From the NCBI RefSeq assembly GCF_003852525.1, contig NZ_QAJL01000003.1, forward strand, positions 1,216,134 through 1,280,133: 64,000 nt of DNA. Direction: 5' to 3'. Source of the DNA: Pedobacter sp. KBW06. Lineage in GTDB: Bacteria; Bacteroidota; Bacteroidia; Sphingobacteriales; Sphingobacteriaceae. Below, one piece after another: positions 18,610 through 27,645 of the stretch. Position 1 is the stretch's first letter, and every line of letters begins with the position of its first letter. The translations under genes and the position numbers were made by a program. The notes under the pieces are model-generated. The model was given only the letters and a program-made list of their open reading frames with translations, did not search any database and was not told the origin of the DNA.

Positions 18610-20043
18610 TTATTCTTCTAAAGGAGAAGAAAAAAGGTTAGGGGCAAAATTTACTAAAAATAATTCTCTTTTCGCTCTTGTTACGCCGGTATATAACCAA
18701 CGCAGGAAATCAAGGTCGATCATATCCTCTGTCAGATAGCCCTGATCAACAAAGACGGCATCCCATTGCCCACCCTGCGCCTTATGACAGGTCACGGCAT
18801 AGGCGAACTTGATTTGAAGTGCATTATAATAGGGATCTTCCTTGATCGCTTTAAAGCGTTCCCTTTTATTGGTAATGTGTTCATAATCCTCATTGAGTCC
18901 TTCAAAGAGCTTATTGCTTTGTTCGTAAGAGAGGTTTGGCGTTTCGGCTGTCAGGGTATCCAGCATCACTTTACAGGTAATTTGTCCTGCATCCGGAAAG
19001 TCCATAAACTCCAGCAGCACTTCAGAAAACCGGAAGCCATACCGTTCTTCTTCGCCCCTTACGCGCAGTACTTTTGCCATATCGCCATTGGCGATGAAAG
19101 CTGCGGATTCATTGTCCGGGAGCCAGAAATAGTTGTTCCTCACCACCATGATCTGATCCCCTCCCGTTAACTCTTCTTCCCGGTAAAGCAAGCGGGCACG
19201 GATTTGCTGGTTGTAGACATTTGCCGATTTGTTGGACCTGCAAACCACCAGTGAATTTTCGATTCCGAATTTATGGTAGGCATATTCCAGTCCTTCGACC
19301 AGTTTTAGCCCCGTCATCCTGAAGATGTCTTTGTAATCCTTAGTGATAAACTGAGGGAGTTCCAGGCTACTGTCTTCCTCTTGTTCTTCGTTAATTAATT
19401 GGCGCAGCATGGTGGCATTGGCCAGAATTCCTGATTCTTTTTCCTGTCGGACCACTTCTTTCAGCTCCACCGCTCTTACGTCCATTCCGAAATTGGAAGC
19501 TACATAATCTTTATTCAAAGCCGGACTGTCGATGCTCCCCACCGGAGGCAGCTGCGCCGTATCCCCGACAAATACAGCCGCACAGTTTTTAGCATTATAT
19601 ACATATTCCATCAGGTCTTTCAGAAAGGAAGAGCCTGTCTGGGTATTCCATTCGTCTGCAATCATGGAGGCCTCATCAATGATAAACAAGGTATGTTCGG
19701 CAATATTCGGTGCAATCTGAAAAGACATGTCCGTGGATACTGCCGAGCGTTTTCTATAGATTTTCTTGTGGATCGTGAGTGCTTTCAGACCCGTATAATT
19801 GCTCATCACCTTCGCGGCACGCCCCGTTGGTGCCAGCAAAACTGCTTTCAATCCGAATTTAGGCAGTGCCTTCACCAAAGCCGCTACAGAAGTTGTTTTT
19901 CCCGTTCCCGCATAGCCCCTCAATATAAAACATTGATCATCCAGTCTTTGGGTCAGGAAGGAAGCCATCTCTCTGCAAAAAACAAGCTGTTCGGCCGTTG
20001 GTGTAAATGCATAAGATTGCGCAATAATTGATGCTTTATCCAT
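18610..20043 (-). CDS. SF1B DNA helicase, Dda/RecD-like
   Basis: A 477-residue AAA-family helicase. It shows Walker A LRGYAGTGKTTS (about 42-53), motif Ib region LLAPTGRAAKVM, Walker B LFIIDEASMI (DEAS, about 128), motif III VFVGDTAQLPPVG, and C-terminal motifs V/VI in TCHKAQGGQWDAVFVD and RWLYTGVTRAKRELFLVNF, the UvrD_C_2 pattern. The domain size fits the compact Dda-like helicases common in Bacteroidota, with a presumed role in replication or repair on single-stranded DNA. It is divergent from the DUF3822-rsmD-coaD unit. Confidence 0.9.
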   Translation of the reverse strand: MDKASIIAQSYAFTPTAEQLVFCREMASFLTQRLDDQCFILRGYAGTGKTTSVAALVKALPKFGLKAVLLAPTGRAAKVMSNYTGLKALTIHKKIYRKRSAVSTDMSFQIAPNIAEHTLFIIDEASMIADEWNTQTGSSFLKDLMEYVYNAKNCAAVFVGDTAQLPPVGSIDSPALNKDYVASNFGMDVRAVELKEVVRQEKESGILANATMLRQLINEEQEEDSSLELPQFITKDYKDIFRMTGLKLVEGLEYAYHKFGIENSLVVCRSNKSANVYNQQIRARLLYREEELTGGDQIMVVRNNYFWLPDNESAAFIANGDMAKVLRVRGEEERYGFRFSEVLLEFMDFPDAGQITCKVMLDTLTAETPNLSYEQSNKLFEGLNEDYEHITNKRERFKAIKEDPYYNALQIKFAYAVTCHKAQGGQWDAVFVDQGYLTEDMIDLDFLRWLYTGVTRAKRELFLVNFAPNLFSSPLEE

Positions 20044-20082
20044 TTAACAAAGATGCAATGGTGATGTTATAGAAAAAAGGAT

Positions 20083-20090
20083 TAATTTTG
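20083..20090 (+). promoter_or_regulatory. -7 element of the DUF3822-rsmD-coaD operon
   Basis: TAATTTTG matches the TAnnTTTG consensus exactly and lies 21 bp before the ATG at 20112. A clear -33 TTTG is not visible. Assigned by motif and position only. Confidence 0.4.
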
Positions 20091-20111
20091 ATCTTAAATA
20101 ATTTGATCTAG

Positions 20112-20942
20112 ATGAGCCATAAAAACAGCATATTATTAGTCGATCCGGAATTTGATCCTAGTACTGCGCCAGACTGCAATTTATTGTTAAAGATTACAGC
20201 AGATAGCTTTTCCTATGCAATTATCGATAAAACCAGCAATCAGTTAAAAGCAGTATACGACCAGCAGGAATGCAATCATATTCCCCAGGCCCTTTCTGCA
20301 AAATTAAAAAACGACAGCTATTTAAACCTTGCCTTCAAGGAGATTAAAGTGGCTGTATATACAGAAAACTCCATTTCTATTCCGAATGACCTGTTTGACA
20401 CGCACAATCTGGATCAATATGCTAAATTTTTCACAGAAGAGCAGTCGGACAACTTATATATCAGGCCATTTAGCAGTTATGGCTTTACTTCGATCTTTAC
20501 TTTACACCGTTTTATAGATGAGACGCTGGCAGATTCACTGCTCAGCTGCAAGCTGTATGATCAGCTCGCCCCGGTACTGGCAATGAGCAAAGAGCAGCAG
20601 CAGAAATCATTGATTCTTGATTTCACCGCTTCTTCTTTTAATGCCGTTGTGACGGAAGGCGAAAAACTGATCTTCCGCAATTATTATGAAGTGGCCAACG
20701 CCGAAGAATTTAACTATTACCTGCTGTTTATCATCAACCAGCTTCAACTCAATACCAAAGAGAGCAATGTTCAGCTGAGTGGTATCGTCCATGAAAACGA
20801 TCATTATTATCAATGTATTGAGAAATACTTTAGAAACATCAGTTTCATTACCCCCTTAAGTGATCAGGTAGATCACAAAATTTTAGACGACATGCCTGCT
20901 CATTACTATAGCAGCCTGCTAGCCCTTGACCTATGCGAATAA
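20112..20942 (+). CDS. DUF3822 family protein
   Basis: A 276-residue cytoplasmic protein of unknown biochemical role. It matches in size and neighbourhood the DUF3822 proteins of Bacteroidota, which lie immediately before rsmD and coaD. The fold pattern (LILDFTASSFNAVVTEGEKLIFRNYY in the second half, mirrored by a similar beta pattern near the N-terminus) suggests an actin/hexokinase-like ATPase layout, but no clear phosphate-binding loop is visible. The last 10 bp overlap rsmD, pointing to translational coupling. Confidence 0.82.
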   Translation: MSHKNSILLVDPEFDPSTAPDCNLLLKITADSFSYAIIDKTSNQLKAVYDQQECNHIPQALSAKLKNDSYLNLAFKEIKVAVYTENSISIPNDLFDTHNLDQYAKFFTEEQSDNLYIRPFSSYGFTSIFTLHRFIDETLADSLLSCKLYDQLAPVLAMSKEQQQKSLILDFTASSFNAVVTEGEKLIFRNYYEVANAEEFNYYLLFIINQLQLNTKESNVQLSGIVHENDHYYQCIEKYFRNISFITPLSDQVDHKILDDMPAHYYSSLLALDLCE

Positions 20943-21472
20943 TTGGCGGTACATTGAAAGGCATCCGTTTCAATGCCCCGGAAAGCTTACCCGTAAGGCC
21001 TACAACAGATATGGCCAAAGAAGCACTTTTTAATATCCTTTATAATACCTATGATTTCGACAGCTGCGATGTGCTCGATCTTTTTTGCGGCACAGGGAAC
21101 ATCAGTTTTGAATTTGCGTCCCGTGGAATCAGAAAGGTGACCGCAGTCGACAAACATTCGGGTTGTATTTACTGGGTAAAGTCTGTCATTGCCAAACATG
21201 GGCTTGACACGATCGATGTACAGAAGGCCGATGTATTCAAGTTTCTGGAATCGCATACCAAATCTTATCAGATCATCTTTGCTGATCCTCCATATGACCT
21301 GCCTACGATCCCATTGATCCCTCAGCTAGTCATGAAAAACAACCTGTTATCGGATAACGGACTGTTAATCGTAGAACATCCATCGTTATTGAAGTTAAAG
21401 GACCAGCCTGGGTTTAAGGAAACCAGAAGGTATGGTAATTCCTCATTCAGTTTCTTTGAAAAAACAACATAA
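20933..21472 (+). CDS. rsmD: 16S rRNA (guanine(966)-N(2))-methyltransferase RsmD
   Basis: A 179-residue class I SAM-dependent methyltransferase that methylates guanine 966 of 16S rRNA. The start MRIIGGTLKGIRF and the PTTDMAKEALFNIL segment are characteristic. The SAM-binding motif is VLDLFCGTGNISFEFASRG (about 46-64). The catalytic N-methylase motif is FADPPYDLP (about 118-126). It overlaps the preceding gene by 10 bp and ends 1 bp before the coaD start. Confidence 0.95.
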   Translation: MRIIGGTLKGIRFNAPESLPVRPTTDMAKEALFNILYNTYDFDSCDVLDLFCGTGNISFEFASRGIRKVTAVDKHSGCIYWVKSVIAKHGLDTIDVQKADVFKFLESHTKSYQIIFADPPYDLPTIPLIPQLVMKNNLLSDNGLLIVEHPSLLKLKDQPGFKETRRYGNSSFSFFEKTT

Positions 21473-21473
21473 T

Positions 21474-21935
21474 ATGAAGATTGCCTTGTTTCCGGGATCA
21501 TTTGATCCCATTACCATTGCCCATGTTGACATTCTGAAGCGTTCCTTACCTCTTTTCGATAAAGTGGTGGTTGGGATTGGATTGAACAGCTCCAAACAGG
21601 GTTTTCTTTCCGCAGAAAAACGCGAAGAGATTGTTAGAAAAGTCTTTGTTCATGAGCCTAAAGTTGAGGTACAGCTTTATGAGGGGCTAACGGTTGATTT
21701 CTGCAGAAAGATCAACGCGCAATATATGGTTCGTGGCATCCGGTCTGTAGGTGATTTTGAGTATGAACGTGCCATCGCACAAATCAACCAGACCATGATG
21801 CCTGAAATGGAAACCATTTTTATTCTGAGTAAGCCGGAATACTCTGCAATCAGTTCTACAATTGTCAGAGATATCCTGCGAAACAACGGAGATGTAAGCC
21901 CTTTTTTACCCAAGGACGCTATCGCTTTCCTTTAA
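21474..21935 (+). CDS. coaD: Phosphopantetheine adenylyltransferase CoaD
   Basis: A 153-residue enzyme that adenylates 4'-phosphopantetheine to dephospho-CoA. The start at 21474 is chosen because MKIALFPGSFDPITIAHVD is the invariant N-terminus, with the nucleotidyl-transfer TxxH-type motif as TIAH. An upstream in-frame ATG at 21432 lies inside rsmD. Further marks are RGIRSVGDFEYE and the ISSTIVRD motif near the C-terminus. The 3' end overlaps the convergent Nudix gene by 30 bp. Confidence 0.96.
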   Translation: MKIALFPGSFDPITIAHVDILKRSLPLFDKVVVGIGLNSSKQGFLSAEKREEIVRKVFVHEPKVEVQLYEGLTVDFCRKINAQYMVRGIRSVGDFEYERAIAQINQTMMPEMETIFILSKPEYSAISSTIVRDILRNNGDVSPFLPKDAIAFL

Positions 21936-22538
21936 TAGCGCACCAGCTTCCAGAACCTGGACGATGGAAGGGTAAGTATTACTCAGCACCGGTGCAAGTT
22001 CAGCTGTACTCAACCAGCTGGCTTTGGTAATGCCTTCTTCCTTTTGGGGAATCAATTTGGGTTCTCCTTTGACCGTCATACTGTACCAGTTGGTTTTCTT
22101 TAAAACCACTTTACTGCCTATCGTATATACGTGATAGGTTTTACATAGCTTTTCATCATTGGTATAAATTTTCACGCCACATTCCTCTTCTACTTCCCTC
22201 AGTGCGGCTTCTTTCATCTTTTCGTCTTTCTCGACTTTCCCTTTGGGCAGGTCCCATTTCTTGTTCCTGAAGATAAACAGGTAATTTCCTTTGGCACTTT
22301 TTACCAGGCCACCTGCGGCTTTAATGAGGGTAAGGCTATTTTTAATCTTTTTGAATACCGCCTGCGGATTTGCATCCAATAATAAATAATCTTTCTTACT
22401 ATCGGACGGAATGCTTTTATAAAGCTGCTTGAAATCAAAATTCTGAACGTCGATTTGCTGAATTTCTTTCTCCTGTTTAGGTGCGGAATCGGCAATAAAC
22501 AGGGTATTGTCGTTGATATAAATTCTATAATTCTTCAT
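21906..22538 (-). CDS. Nudix hydrolase
   Basis: A 210-residue protein with a Nudix box at about 119-141 (GKVEKDEKMKEAALREVEEECGV; G-x5-E-x7-REVEEE) that binds Mg2+ and hydrolyses nucleoside-diphosphate-linked substrates. It is longer than a minimal Nudix domain by an N-terminal part of about 90 residues that looks like a DUF-type beta-alpha segment (MKNYRIYINDNTLFI). The substrate cannot be read. It converges on coaD with a 30-bp coding overlap. Confidence 0.9.
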   Translation of the reverse strand: MKNYRIYINDNTLFIADSAPKQEKEIQQIDVQNFDFKQLYKSIPSDSKKDYLLLDANPQAVFKKIKNSLTLIKAAGGLVKSAKGNYLFIFRNKKWDLPKGKVEKDEKMKEAALREVEEECGVKIYTNDEKLCKTYHVYTIGSKVVLKKTNWYSMTVKGEPKLIPQKEEGITKASWLSTAELAPVLSNTYPSIVQVLEAGALLKESDSVLG

Positions 22539-22596
22539 GATAAACGCTCAAAATGGTTTTAATAACAGGCCTTTAAAATTCCCATAGAAATAACAG

Positions 22597-22628
22597 ACCC
22601 CTTTGAATAGCATTCTAAAGGGGTTTTC
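22597..22628 (+). terminator. Possible terminator/attenuator-like hairpin
   Basis: CCCCTTTGAAT pairs with ATTCTAAAGGGG (one bulged base, 3-base loop) and is followed by TTTT on the plus strand. No plus-strand gene lies close upstream (coaD ends 660 bp before), so it either stops read-through or belongs to a long pyrE leader. Confidence 0.4.
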
Positions 22629-22908
22629 AATGGAAAATTCTACAAAATCACCTGGATATTTGAGTTTTTAAAACTATAAATATTTATTCAATTTTCCATT
22701 AAAGGCAATTACTATTCTCTCTGGATCCCCATAAACCGCTATTTTAGTTCTTATGATGCTGATTCTCAAAGGATGGCAAAAAACAGCTTTTCTTCCCAAC
22801 AATAAATCCCGACATTTGACGCTAAATAAGAAATATTTAAACGAGGATTTTTAAGCGATATTTCTCACATTACTGAAAGTAGTGCTAGGACAAACGTATG
22901 AAATTCTG

Positions 22909-22916
22909 TAATTTTG
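22909..22916 (+). promoter_or_regulatory. -7 element directly before the pyrE start
   Basis: TAATTTTG is an exact TAnnTTTG match ending 4 bp before the pyrE ATG. If it is used, the transcript would start at or next to the start codon. No good -33 TTTG is seen, so a chance match is possible. Confidence 0.35.
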
Positions 22917-22920
22917 GAGC

Positions 22921-23580
22921 ATGTATAATAAAAGTGATATTGAATTAAAGGTAGCTGAATTTTTATTACAAATAAAAGCAATAAAGTTACAGCCTAACAA
23001 TCCATTTACATGGGCTTCGGGTTGGAAATCTCCTATTTATTGCGATAATAGAGTTACACTTTCCCATCCCTCAGTAAGAACATACATCAGACAGAAGCTG
23101 ACGCAATTGATCCAGGAAGAATTTGGTTCCGTAGATCTGATTGCGGGTGTAGCTACTGCAGGTATCCCTCAGGGGGTTCTTGTTGCTCAGGAGCTGGGAT
23201 TGCCTTTTGCTTATGTAAGAGCTAAAGCAAAAGAACACGGCACCGGAAGTCTGATTGAAGGAGAAATTGTGGAAGGACAGCGCGTAGTAGTGGTAGAAGA
23301 TCTGATCTCTACAGGAAAAAGCAGCTTACAGGCTGTGGAAGCATTGAGAAATGCAGGTCTTTCCGTAGCTGGTTTGGTATCTATTTTCACCTATGGTCTT
23401 GACCAGGCAGAAGAAAACTTTAAAGTTGCCAAATGTCGTTTCGCTACTTTATCTAATTACAATACATTGATTGAATATGCTGCTGAACATAGCTTCATTG
23501 CTCAAAACGATGTAGATCTATTGGCCAAATGGCGTAGAAACCCTTCAGACTGGGGAAAAGAATTAGAACAACTAACCTAA
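22921..23580 (+). CDS. pyrE: Orotate phosphoribosyltransferase
   Basis: A 219-residue type I phosphoribosyltransferase that makes orotidine 5'-phosphate from orotate and PRPP in pyrimidine synthesis. It has the N-terminal hood (FLLQIKAIKLQPNNPFTWASGWKSPIYCDNR), the GVATAGIPQG loop, YVRAKAKEHGTG, and the PRPP-binding motif VVVVEDLISTGKSS (about 119-132). The length is normal for Bacteroidota. It is followed after 9 bp by an SRPBCC protein gene. Confidence 0.96.
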   Translation: MYNKSDIELKVAEFLLQIKAIKLQPNNPFTWASGWKSPIYCDNRVTLSHPSVRTYIRQKLTQLIQEEFGSVDLIAGVATAGIPQGVLVAQELGLPFAYVRAKAKEHGTGSLIEGEIVEGQRVVVVEDLISTGKSSLQAVEALRNAGLSVAGLVSIFTYGLDQAEENFKVAKCRFATLSNYNTLIEYAAEHSFIAQNDVDLLAKWRRNPSDWGKELEQLT

Positions 23581-23589
23581 GATCATATA

Positions 23590-23988
23590 ATGACAGTTAT
23601 CGAGAGTACTACTGAGATCAACCAGCCTGTAGCCACAGTTTATGCATTTTTAGCTGATTTAAACAACCATCAGCAATTGATGCCTGAAAACATCTACAAC
23701 TGGTCATCCACCAATGATGAAGCAAGCTTTACCATTCAGAATATGGCCAAGTTGGCGATTAAAATTTCTAACCGCGTAGAGAATGAAGAATTAACGGCTA
23801 TTCCTACGGAGAAAGCCCCTTTTGATCTGGAGTTGAAATGGACAGTTGCAGACAATGGCAATGGTGGTACTACCGCTAAACATATTATTACTGCAGATTT
23901 GAATATGATGATGAAAATGCTGGCCGCAGGTCCACTGCAGAAATTAGCAAATCATCAGACAGAAAGACTTGCAGAAGTATTGAAGTAA
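23590..23988 (+). CDS. SRPBCC (START-like) superfamily protein
   Basis: A 132-residue protein with the SRPBCC beginning (ESTTEINQPVATVYAFLADLNNHQQLMP), beta strands, and a long C-terminal helix (MMMKMLAAGPLQKLANHQTERLAEVLK) that would cover a hydrophobic cavity. The ligand is unknown. It shares a transcript with pyrE (9-bp gap) and is closed by a strong terminator. Confidence 0.82.
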   Translation: MTVIESTTEINQPVATVYAFLADLNNHQQLMPENIYNWSSTNDEASFTIQNMAKLAIKISNRVENEELTAIPTEKAPFDLELKWTVADNGNGGTTAKHIITADLNMMMKMLAAGPLQKLANHQTERLAEVLK

Positions 23989-24010
23989 AATCATTTTTTT
24001 TAAAATATAA

Positions 24011-24047
24011 GAAGCGGCTGCCTGTTGAGGGCAGCCGCTTCTTTTTT
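24011..24047 (+). terminator. Intrinsic terminator after pyrE-SRPBCC
   Basis: GAAGCGGCTGCC pairs perfectly (12 bp) with GGCAGCCGCTTC across a 7-base loop, followed by TTTTTT. Confidence 0.92.
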
Positions 24048-24204
24048 AGTCTGATTTTTATTCCCGTCAGGTGGTAGCCAACGGTTAGGAAGATCTTTAA
24101 TGTGGTCAGGATTTGCATTGGGTAGTATCACATCTGCGGGGAAATCTCTATCAAGTTTGGTGATGCCCACACTGACAGAAAGGACATTAAAAAATCATTA
24201 TTTC

Positions 24205-24801
24205 TTAATAATGATATTCGAAGTCGATCAAAGGCAATAAGCTGCGTGTACTGATGTCAGAGATCCCATCGCTCAGTACCGGATTATGTTCATTACTAAA
24301 GAAACCGTTAGAAAAAGTAACGACGTCCTGTTTTAAGGGATATACCGGTGCGCCTTCTTTATTGCTTAACCAGCCGACATAATCGGTCATGTTGTGGTAT
24401 GGTCCCCCAGCTACGTAAGTCCGGCTGATGTAATAGGTTTGTTCCGGGTAAATCTCCACAGGATTTTTGAGCGTAAAGAACTGAATAGAAGAAGTATGCT
24501 CCGGCTTTACCAGGCAAGTCCCCAATGCCTTCGTCTTCCCCACCTGCCATAAAGAGATCCGGTAAGTAATTCCCGGCTTCCAGGCCTGATACCCTACTTT
24601 GGTAATTAAGATCGGTTGCTCTGCATTAAACTGACAGGCATGGGTCTTGAGGTCCATGGCTACGATACTGCGGTAACCTTTATCAGACAGGAGGACAGAA
24701 ATCAGTGTTTTCAGCGCATAAAAGCACATTGGAGCTTCAGGAAACTGTTGGGCCAGGACAGAAAAAGGAATGCCGGCGAGAGAGGAGATCAACTTCTTCA
24801 T
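24205..24801 (-). CDS. Hypothetical protein with DUF4082-like pattern
   Basis: A 198-residue protein. The middle (about 60-145) has a jelly-roll pattern resembling DUF4082 domains: GITYRISLWQVGKTKALGTCLV, SIQFFTLKNPVEIYPEQTYYISRTYVAGGPYHN. The N-terminus (MKKLISSLAGIPFSVLA) could be a weak signal peptide but lacks a clear cleavage site or lipobox. The assignment is by eye and uncertain. It lies 62 bp after the EEP nuclease gene on the same strand. Confidence 0.6.
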   Translation of the reverse strand: MKKLISSLAGIPFSVLAQQFPEAPMCFYALKTLISVLLSDKGYRSIVAMDLKTHACQFNAEQPILITKVGYQAWKPGITYRISLWQVGKTKALGTCLVKPEHTSSIQFFTLKNPVEIYPEQTYYISRTYVAGGPYHNMTDYVGWLSNKEGAPVYPLKQDVVTFSNGFFSNEHNPVLSDGISDISTRSLLPLIDFEYHY

Positions 24802-24863
24802 GGTTGTGGTTCTTGGTTTATACTTTCATATCAACCAGGAACAGAAATTGTTACCCCTGTCTT

Positions 24864-25691
24864 CTAATTCAGGGAGAACTCCAGATAAACCGGCACATGA
24901 TCAGAGATTTTCCTTGCTGCTTTCAACTCCGTAAAATCCCTGTAAAAATGAACAATCCCCGTATCGCTGACTTTCAGTTTATCTTCCGGGTAATAGAAAT
25001 TATCATATTCTGAGGCCAGACAGTTGTCGTTAATACAGCGCTGTTTAAGAGAGGTTTTCTGTTTGACCAATGCTGAAGTATAGCCCATCTTTCTCAAAGG
25101 ATTAAACACGGTATGTGATTGGGGAAGGTTAAAGTCCCCACAAAAGATCAGGAGGTCATTTGGGTAGAGGTCGGGAAGGAATTTGAAATATTTAATCTCC
25201 ATCTCCGGTTGTTTGGATTTTGGGCGTGCATGGAAAGAACTCAGCGTAAAGGTTTTCTTTCCTGCCCTGAACCTGGCAAAATAAGGCTCTCTGTCGATCA
25301 GCAAATTATATTCCTTTTCCAGCCAGGCCTCTCCTACTTTTTGGAGCTTAGCACTCTTCCAGATAAAGGCATACCTTTCCTTACTGTACCGGTCGCTGGA
25401 AGTCCCGTGGCTAAAGGTACACTCCCATTGCGTTCCGCTTTGGTTTAACGCTTCTGCCAGTCTGATGACTGCCTTTGGGCCACCATAACCGGCCACTACC
25501 TCCTGAATCGCCAGGACATCAAAGCTTTTGACTACACTGGCAATATAACCAATCTCCTCATCACTTTTGGACTGACCAAAATCTTTCAGGTTCCAGGAAC
25601 AGACCCGGATCTTTTGTGCAGAGGCTTGAAAAAAACATAGAACGAACAGGAAAAGCATAGCATGTCTAAGCATGCGCGAAAAGGACTGCAT
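24864..25691 (-). CDS. Secreted endonuclease/exonuclease/phosphatase-family protein
   Basis: A 275-residue DNase I-like enzyme with a signal peptide (about 1-25, cleavage near ASAQ). Core motifs: IRVCSWNLKDFG (Asn metal ligand), VLAIQEVV (Glu ligand, about 63), TLSSFHARPKS, FCGDFNLPQ (GDFN, about 185-188), and the closing SDHVPVYLEF with the catalytic Asp-His. The substrate could be extracellular DNA or a phosphoester; the fold covers both. It sits between the MFS gene and the DUF4082-like gene. Confidence 0.88.
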   Translation of the reverse strand: MQSFSRMLRHAMLFLFVLCFFQASAQKIRVCSWNLKDFGQSKSDEEIGYIASVVKSFDVLAIQEVVAGYGGPKAVIRLAEALNQSGTQWECTFSHGTSSDRYSKERYAFIWKSAKLQKVGEAWLEKEYNLLIDREPYFARFRAGKKTFTLSSFHARPKSKQPEMEIKYFKFLPDLYPNDLLIFCGDFNLPQSHTVFNPLRKMGYTSALVKQKTSLKQRCINDNCLASEYDNFYYPEDKLKVSDTGIVHFYRDFTELKAARKISDHVPVYLEFSLN

Positions 25692-25714
25692 CAGGAGATT
25701 AAGATTTAAGGGGG

Positions 25715-26935
25715 TTATTTAATGGTATTTAGCTTCATTCTCTTCATCACAAAGAAAAATCCGATGGAGGTCAGCAACAGTACAATTGCCGTTCCCCACC
25801 ACAATACAGGAAAGCCATATACTGCGGCTACGCGTGTTCCTACAAATGGAGAAAACACATGGGCTGCGGAAACAGAAAGTGCGTTGATGCCCATATAGGC
25901 ACCTCTCGTTTTTATGGTAGAGCGTTGCAAAGTGATCGTTGCCATGAATGGCATCGCCAGAATTTCGGCCAGGCAAAGCACAAACATCGCCGTATATAAG
26001 ACCCACATTCCATGCGCCAGATTAAGAATCAAAAAAGAAAAACCACAGAGCAAAGTTCCCAGAACAATGATATCCCTCGGCGACAACCGTTTTTCTGCGA
26101 TGTGAACCAGCAGCATTTCCAACAGAAAGACCACCACCCCACTAAAGGCCAGGATTACACCAATGTTTGCTTCGGTCATCTGATAGACCTCTCTGTAATA
26201 CAGGGGAAGTGTACTTAAAAGCTGGAAAAAGCAGATGGTAAAAATGGAGCAAAGGATACTGAACAGCATGAAAAGAATATCTTTATAAGGAGAACGTTCT
26301 TTCAGTTCCGTTTCTTCTACAGGTGTCTCTGCAGCTTTCTTTTCATTTCCTTTTCTATTTCTAAAATATATAAAAAACAGGATGGCCGAGAAGAATGCGG
26401 CAATGGCATTTCCGTAAAACAAAAAGGTATAAGAAATTGCAGCCAGGAAGCCTCCCAGTGCCGGTCCGATAGAAAAACCAAGGTTCATCGCCATCCGGTT
26501 CAGTGAGAAGGAACGGATGATGTTATCAGGTTTGGAATAGTAGGCTATAGATACCGAATTCGCCGGTCTGAATGTTTCAGAGATGAGGCTCAACATAAAC
26601 ACACCTATTGCCAGTTTCATTACTGTATTGAGTTCAGGAAGCAGGAAAAACATAGGAACGGTTAGGATCAGACTAAACAGTTGCACCTTAAAATGTCCGA
26701 CTTTGTCCGTCAGCCATCCTCCGGCAAAAGAGCCTGCTACCGCACCGATACCGAAACAGCTCAGAACAGTTCCCGTATCTTCTAATGAAAAACTCAAATG
26801 ATTGATCATATAGACGCCAAGGAACGGAATCACCATCGCTCCGCTTCTGTTGATCAGCATCACCAATGCCAGCATCCATGCTGGTGCGGATAATCCCCGG
26901 TAAGCATCTAAATATAAACGTAAAAACTCCTTCAT
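25715..26935 (-). CDS. MFS transporter, drug/proton antiporter-like
   Basis: A 406-residue protein with 12 predicted membrane helices and the MFS signature GGWLTDKVGHFKV after helix 2 (about 77-89). A cytoplasmic loop rich in Lys/Glu near 200-225 separates the halves. It resembles MdtH/DHA1-type efflux proteins. Substrate unknown. The DUF1801 gene ends directly before its start, so the two are cotranscribed. Confidence 0.88.
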   Translation of the reverse strand: MKEFLRLYLDAYRGLSAPAWMLALVMLINRSGAMVIPFLGVYMINHLSFSLEDTGTVLSCFGIGAVAGSFAGGWLTDKVGHFKVQLFSLILTVPMFFLLPELNTVMKLAIGVFMLSLISETFRPANSVSIAYYSKPDNIIRSFSLNRMAMNLGFSIGPALGGFLAAISYTFLFYGNAIAAFFSAILFFIYFRNRKGNEKKAAETPVEETELKERSPYKDILFMLFSILCSIFTICFFQLLSTLPLYYREVYQMTEANIGVILAFSGVVVFLLEMLLVHIAEKRLSPRDIIVLGTLLCGFSFLILNLAHGMWVLYTAMFVLCLAEILAMPFMATITLQRSTIKTRGAYMGINALSVSAAHVFSPFVGTRVAAVYGFPVLWWGTAIVLLLTSIGFFFVMKRMKLNTIK

Positions 26936-27289
26936 CTAATCTCGGCTATCTAATTTTAATGCCTGTTGTAAAATGCTTTCGATCACACTTACATTCAGGT
27001 CTTCATTCGGGTCTATCAAAAGTATTTTCATTCTCGCCCGCTTTTCTGTCAGCAGTTCGGGATGGTCTAACTTATTTCCATTGGCCATTCCGATATAAGG
27101 CTGTCCGTATTTTTTATGGATCCAGAGGTAACAGTACATTTTACCTTTGAAATAGAAAAAAGGAAGGCCATACTTCCATTCGGCAGTTATCCTGGAGTCC
27201 TGTTTTAATATCAGGTCTCTCAAAGCCAGAAAACATCCTCTTAGCGGTTCCTCCTTATTTAAATAAAAGTTGTCCAGGGGAGTTAGCAT
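26936..27289 (-). CDS. DUF1801 domain protein
   Basis: A 117-residue YdhG-like/DUF1801 protein: ITAEWKYGLPFFYFKGKMYCYLWIHKKYGQPYIGMANG is the recognisable core. Function unknown. It is the first gene of the minus-strand unit that continues directly into the MFS transporter; stop and next start are adjacent. Confidence 0.78.
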   Translation of the reverse strand: MLTPLDNFYLNKEEPLRGCFLALRDLILKQDSRITAEWKYGLPFFYFKGKMYCYLWIHKKYGQPYIGMANGNKLDHPELLTEKRARMKILLIDPNEDLNVSVIESILQQALKLDSRD

Positions 27290-27645
27290 ATCGATCGATT
27301 GAAATATCTTTCTGAAGACGCGAATTTAAGAAGAATTAATTGCCTTTCCGGTTTTAACATCCAATCATTATCGGAAATACGGATAAAATTCTGAGAATGA
27401 TCAGGAAAAAATCCGACTACTTTCTCTGGCAATTGTCAGCACTTCCTTAGTTCCGGTAAAACTGCTGAAGCTGATTTATCAGCAAAAAACATATAAACAA
27501 CTGAACATAAAGCAGTTATAAGACATTTTTTCAGCATAAGTCGCTATTTATCAGTCAATTAGTCATCAAATATTAAAATCACCCGACATAATTTCCGATA
27601 TTTCCTCAAAGAACAATATGGCATTTACTTTGTTAATCTGCTGGT
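27290..27645. other. 356-bp intergenic region before clpB
   Basis: No gene seen. A near-consensus -7 element TTACTTTG (27625-27632) lies 13 bp before the clpB ATG. No CIRCE-like heat-shock repeat was recognised. Confidence 0.5.

Larger units (their letters stand above)
22539..22920. other. 382-bp intergenic region before pyrE
   Basis: No gene seen. It holds the 5' flank of the Nudix gene, a hairpin at 22597-22628, AT-rich sequence, and a pyrE -7 element at 22909-22916. Confidence 0.6.
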
